Position numbers and translations under genes: made by a program. The notes under the pieces were generated by a model that did no database searches, was not told where the DNA came from, and saw only the letters and a program-made list of their open reading frames with translations. This document shows, piece after piece, positions 61,948-64,000 of a stretch of DNA of 64,000 bases. The DNA comes from Kitasatospora aureofaciens (GTDB lineage: Bacteria > Actinomycetota > Actinomycetes > Streptomycetales > Streptomycetaceae), in NCBI RefSeq assembly GCF_001188955.3, contig NZ_JPRF03000002.1, forward strand, positions 124,001-188,000. The letters run 5' to 3'. Position 1 is the stretch's first letter. Each line of letters starts with the position of its first letter.

Positions 61948-62835
61948 TCAAGTGGCCGAGCAGGCTTCCATCAGGGCGTTGACCACGACGCCGACCGCAG
62001 GACGCGCGGCTGAGGTGGACCGCCAGATGGCGAGTACCCGGCGGCGAGGGGCGTCCGCCAGGGGGATAAACCGCACGGGGGCTGATGTTCGTTCACGTCC
62101 CAGGTGGGGAATGATGGCGACGCCCAGACCTGCCGCGACCAAGGCGATCTGCGTGGGGTGCTCCGAGGCAGTGTGAGCGATGCGGGCTGTCTTGAGACTG
62201 CGCAACAGCCAATCGTGACACAGTTGTCCCTTGCTCGAGGTGATCCAGTCCTCTGCGCCAAGATCGGCCAGGCTCAGCACCGGAAGACCAGCGAGCCGGT
62301 GGTCCGCCGGTAGGGCGATGTCATAGGTGTCTTCAAAGAGGACACGGTGGTCCAAGCCCTGGGGTAGGGCGAGTGGTTCGTCGGTCCAGTCTTCGACCAC
62401 GGCCAGGTCGAGCAGCCCGCGTTGCACCGCGGGGATGGCTTCGTACGGTTCCTGTTCCCGCGCCGACACCATCAGGTCGCGGTACCGAGACCGGAGGGCC
62501 CGCAGGGTCAACGGGAGCAGCGCGCGGGCGGCGGTGGGGAAGGCCGCGATCGTGAGGCTTCCGGTCACCGCTCCGCGGTGCTGCGCCATGGTTGCCATGA
62601 CGCGCTCCACCTGCGCGAGCAGATCTGCCGCCTGTCCGGCGAGCAGGGTGCCGGCCTCTGTCAGGCGAATGCCTCTTCCCTGACGTTCCGTCAGGTTAGT
62701 GCCGATCTCCTGTTCAAGTCGTGCGATCTGCTGCGAGATCGCCGAGGTGGTGACATGAAGGAGCTGTGCCGCACCCACGACCGACCCGGTCGTCGAGACT
62801 GCGTGCAGCACGCGCAGGCGTTCGAGGTTCAACAT
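61948..62835 (-). CDS. LysR-family transcriptional regulator
   Basis: 295 aa. N-terminal winged helix (ERLRVLHAVSTTGSVVGAAQ, TSAISQQIARLEQEIG) and a periplasmic-binding-like effector domain from about 90 (GSLTIAAFPTAARALLPLTL, LALPQGLDHRVLFEDTYDIA, IALVAAGLGVAIIPHLG). ATG 62835 is the natural start. The nearest genes are a divergent secreted protein (63046) and IS relics, so its regulon is unclear; it may control the divergent gene. Confidence 0.92.
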   Translation of the reverse strand: MLNLERLRVLHAVSTTGSVVGAAQLLHVTTSAISQQIARLEQEIGTNLTERQGRGIRLTEAGTLLAGQAADLLAQVERVMATMAQHRGAVTGSLTIAAFPTAARALLPLTLRALRSRYRDLMVSAREQEPYEAIPAVQRGLLDLAVVEDWTDEPLALPQGLDHRVLFEDTYDIALPADHRLAGLPVLSLADLGAEDWITSSKGQLCHDWLLRSLKTARIAHTASEHPTQIALVAAGLGVAIIPHLGRERTSAPVRFIPLADAPRRRVLAIWRSTSAARPAVGVVVNALMEACSAT

Positions 62836-63045
62836 CTCAGTGATGCTATGAGATGCAGTCGACGGATTTTCACTTGTCCTTCCCGATGATCCACTTCAGA
62901 GTGGACGCAGTGCAGCAGGCCGCGGCCGCCGGACGCGTACACTGGCGATCGCTGGAGGTTCAGCGCGAGGACGGCTCGTGTGCGATCAGGCGGCCAGCCG
63001 GGGGGCGGATCGCTCCTCGGCGTTCCATGACTGAGGAATCACACT

Positions 63046-63516
63046 TTGAAGCTCAACACGATCCGCAAGATGGTCGCAGCCGGCGCCCTGGCTTTGGGCC
63101 TCGTGGGCGTCGCCGACACCCAGGCAATGGCGACGACGTACAGCTCGGCGTTCGATGGGCGATACCTGTACCTCACCGGGAGCCCGGTGGAGGGCGGCGG
63201 AAGCGCCTGCAGCTCCCGGCAGATTTACCTGGCCGCGGGCGACTACGTCTGGGGCATGGTCACCGACCAGGGCGATGACACCGCGACCATCGCCGGAGAC
63301 GGCATCTACCGGTCCTTCGACATGAACAGCCCTGGCGTGCGTTCGATCTACCTGGCCGCCGGTACGTACAGCTGGAACGACTGCATCACCCAGCATAACG
63401 GCTACTACAGCATGACCAGCACCCTGGACGCCGGGTACGGCCCCGCCACCCTCTACGCGAGCAACATCTACCTCGCTTCGGGCGGCTACACCGTGGGAAG
63501 CCTGCTCGAACACTGA
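63046..63516 (+). CDS. Small secreted beta-rich protein
   Basis: 156 aa from TTG 63046 (GAGGAA six bases upstream). Signal peptide LNTIRKMVAAGALALGLVGV, cleaved near AMA. The mature part has three similar Tyr/Gly-rich units (QIYLAAGDYVWGMVTDQ, SIYLAAGTYSWNDCITQ, NIYLASGGYTVGSLLE) and two cysteines. Internal repetition suggests a small beta-structured extracellular protein. Family not recognised. Divergent from the LysR gene. Confidence 0.8.
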   Translation: MKLNTIRKMVAAGALALGLVGVADTQAMATTYSSAFDGRYLYLTGSPVEGGGSACSSRQIYLAAGDYVWGMVTDQGDDTATIAGDGIYRSFDMNSPGVRSIYLAAGTYSWNDCITQHNGYYSMTSTLDAGYGPATLYASNIYLASGGYTVGSLLEH

Positions 63517-63560
63517 CCGGTAGTCGAAGAGACGGCCACACCTCACCCCACGCGAGACCT

Positions 63561-63592
63561 GTGTCCTCGATGTGCTGGCACATCGAGGACAC
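63561..63592. terminator. Perfect 14-bp hairpin
   Basis: GTGTCCTCGATGTG and its exact complement around a CTGG loop, 45 bases after the secreted-protein stop. Probably its terminator, despite lacking a T tract. Confidence 0.7.
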
Positions 63593-64000
63593 GTACTCGA
63601 TCATCAGCTCAAGCTGCACCGATGGGCAAGGAGCGATCCGGACCGCCGGTTCGCTGACGTATTCAACTTGATCTGCGACCGGGCCATGCTGTTGGTGGCC
63701 TGGGAGCGGGTGTCTGGCAACCGGGGTGCCAGGACAGCGGGCGTGGATGCGGTCACCCGCTACCACGTCGAGGAACGCCTGGGCGTGATCCCGTTCCTGG
63801 AGGAGCTTCGCTCCTCGCTCAGGGACGGGTCCTTACAAGCGCTGCCGGTCAAGCAGGCGGTGACCCCCAAGAAGAACGGCAAGGTCCGTTACCTGGGGAT
63901 CCCGACCTTGCGGGACCGGGTCGCGCAGATGGAGCTCAAGCTGGTCCTGGAACCGATCTTCGAGGCTGACTTCTACCCGTCCAGTTACGGGTATCGGCCA
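63572..64000 (+). CDS. ltrA: Group II intron reverse transcriptase/maturase (3' end beyond window, 5' end uncertain)
   Basis: The open frame to the window edge reads KLHRWARSDPDRRFADVFNL, VAWERVSGNRGARTAGVDAV (RT0 region), VTPKKNGKVRYLGIPTLRDR (RT1) and LKLVLEPIFEADFYPSSYGY (RT2/3), diagnostic of bacterial group II intron reverse transcriptases. The first possible start, GTG 63572, lies inside a hairpin and the N-terminus looks short, so the protein may be 5'-truncated. Catalytic and maturase domains would lie to the right. Confidence 0.82.
   Translation, partial: MLAHRGHVLDHQLKLHRWARSDPDRRFADVFNLICDRAMLLVAWERVSGNRGARTAGVDAVTRYHVEERLGVIPFLEELRSSLRDGSLQALPVKQAVTPKKNGKVRYLGIPTLRDRVAQMELKLVLEPIFEADFYPSSYGYRP

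Noticed and set aside
1-64000. tRNA, rRNA genes or a replication origin
   Set aside because: No cloverleaf, ribosomal sequence, Rep protein or telomere-like palindrome series was recognised by eye.
1-64000. Attributing all frameshifts to sequencing error
   Set aside because: Breaks cluster in IS genes and isolated accessory genes, while long genes such as dnaE2 (3.3 kb) are intact; most decay is probably real, though single-indel cases remain open.

Overview
The window is high-GC DNA with GC-rich third codon positions, many GTG/TTG starts and short overlapping genes. Its families (ImuA/ImuB/DnaE2, Ku with a SAP tail, Streptomyces-type XRE regulators and small conserved proteins) fit a Streptomyces/Kitasatospora-type actinomycete. 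A parA-parB pair at the left edge, with a palindrome repeated inside and beside parB, plus heavy IS load and gene decay, suggest a plasmid (possibly a large linear one) or plasmid-derived island. No replication gene or telomere was seen, so this is inference.

Layout. (1) 1-2.1 kb: parA, parB and four copies of a 16-bp palindrome that look like parS. (2) 2.1-6.3 kb: a VOC protein, then decayed genes and a frameshifted IS21-type istA. (3) 6.3-11.9 kb: small conserved genes, a 2TM-domain membrane protein, a 2'-5' RNA ligase-like protein coupled to a large XRE regulator, and a diverged partial duplication. (4) 12.3-18.6 kb: a tightly coupled seven-gene operon: NUDIX, MhpD-like, MhpF-like, MhpE-like aldolase continuous with an acyl carrier protein domain, CitE-like lyase, MaoC-like hydratase and Eis-like acetyltransferase. 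This is the best candidate for an undescribed pathway. (5) 18.7-24.1 kb: an IS5-type element and an inverted remnant of the same element bracket an hxlR/nmrA pair and a secreted beta-propeller-like protein; truncated genes follow.

(6) 24.2-40.3 kb is a DNA-damage island: a polymorphic toxin with a probable immunity gene, flanked by a Ku fragment and an intact ku, then a ligase relic, AlkA-type glycosylase, SOS box, imuA-imuB-dnaE2-lexA and an ATP-dependent DNA ligase. Together these could supply NHEJ (Ku plus ligase), base excision and LexA-controlled mutagenic synthesis. (7) 40.7-46.7 kb: a regulator, small membrane protein, secreted NucA/NucB-type nuclease divergent from an unusual secreted protein, and an SDR enzyme. 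(8) 46.7-51.7 kb: an MFS transporter inside IS21-like ends; a nested IS5-type element splits a nucleotidyltransferase gene. (9) 51.7-64 kb: mostly relics (IS21, IS256, IS630, NF041680-type transposases, helicase and glycosylase fragments) around surviving genes: ankyrin and HEAT proteins, a STAS protein, a Fic operon, LysR, a secreted protein, and the start of a group II intron reverse transcriptase running off the edge.

Two IS5-type elements (26821-28504 and 49551-51240) were delimited to the base by inverted ends and 3-bp TNA target duplications. Both carry a convergent, overlapping coiled-coil accessory gene. Removing either restores the interrupted sequence.
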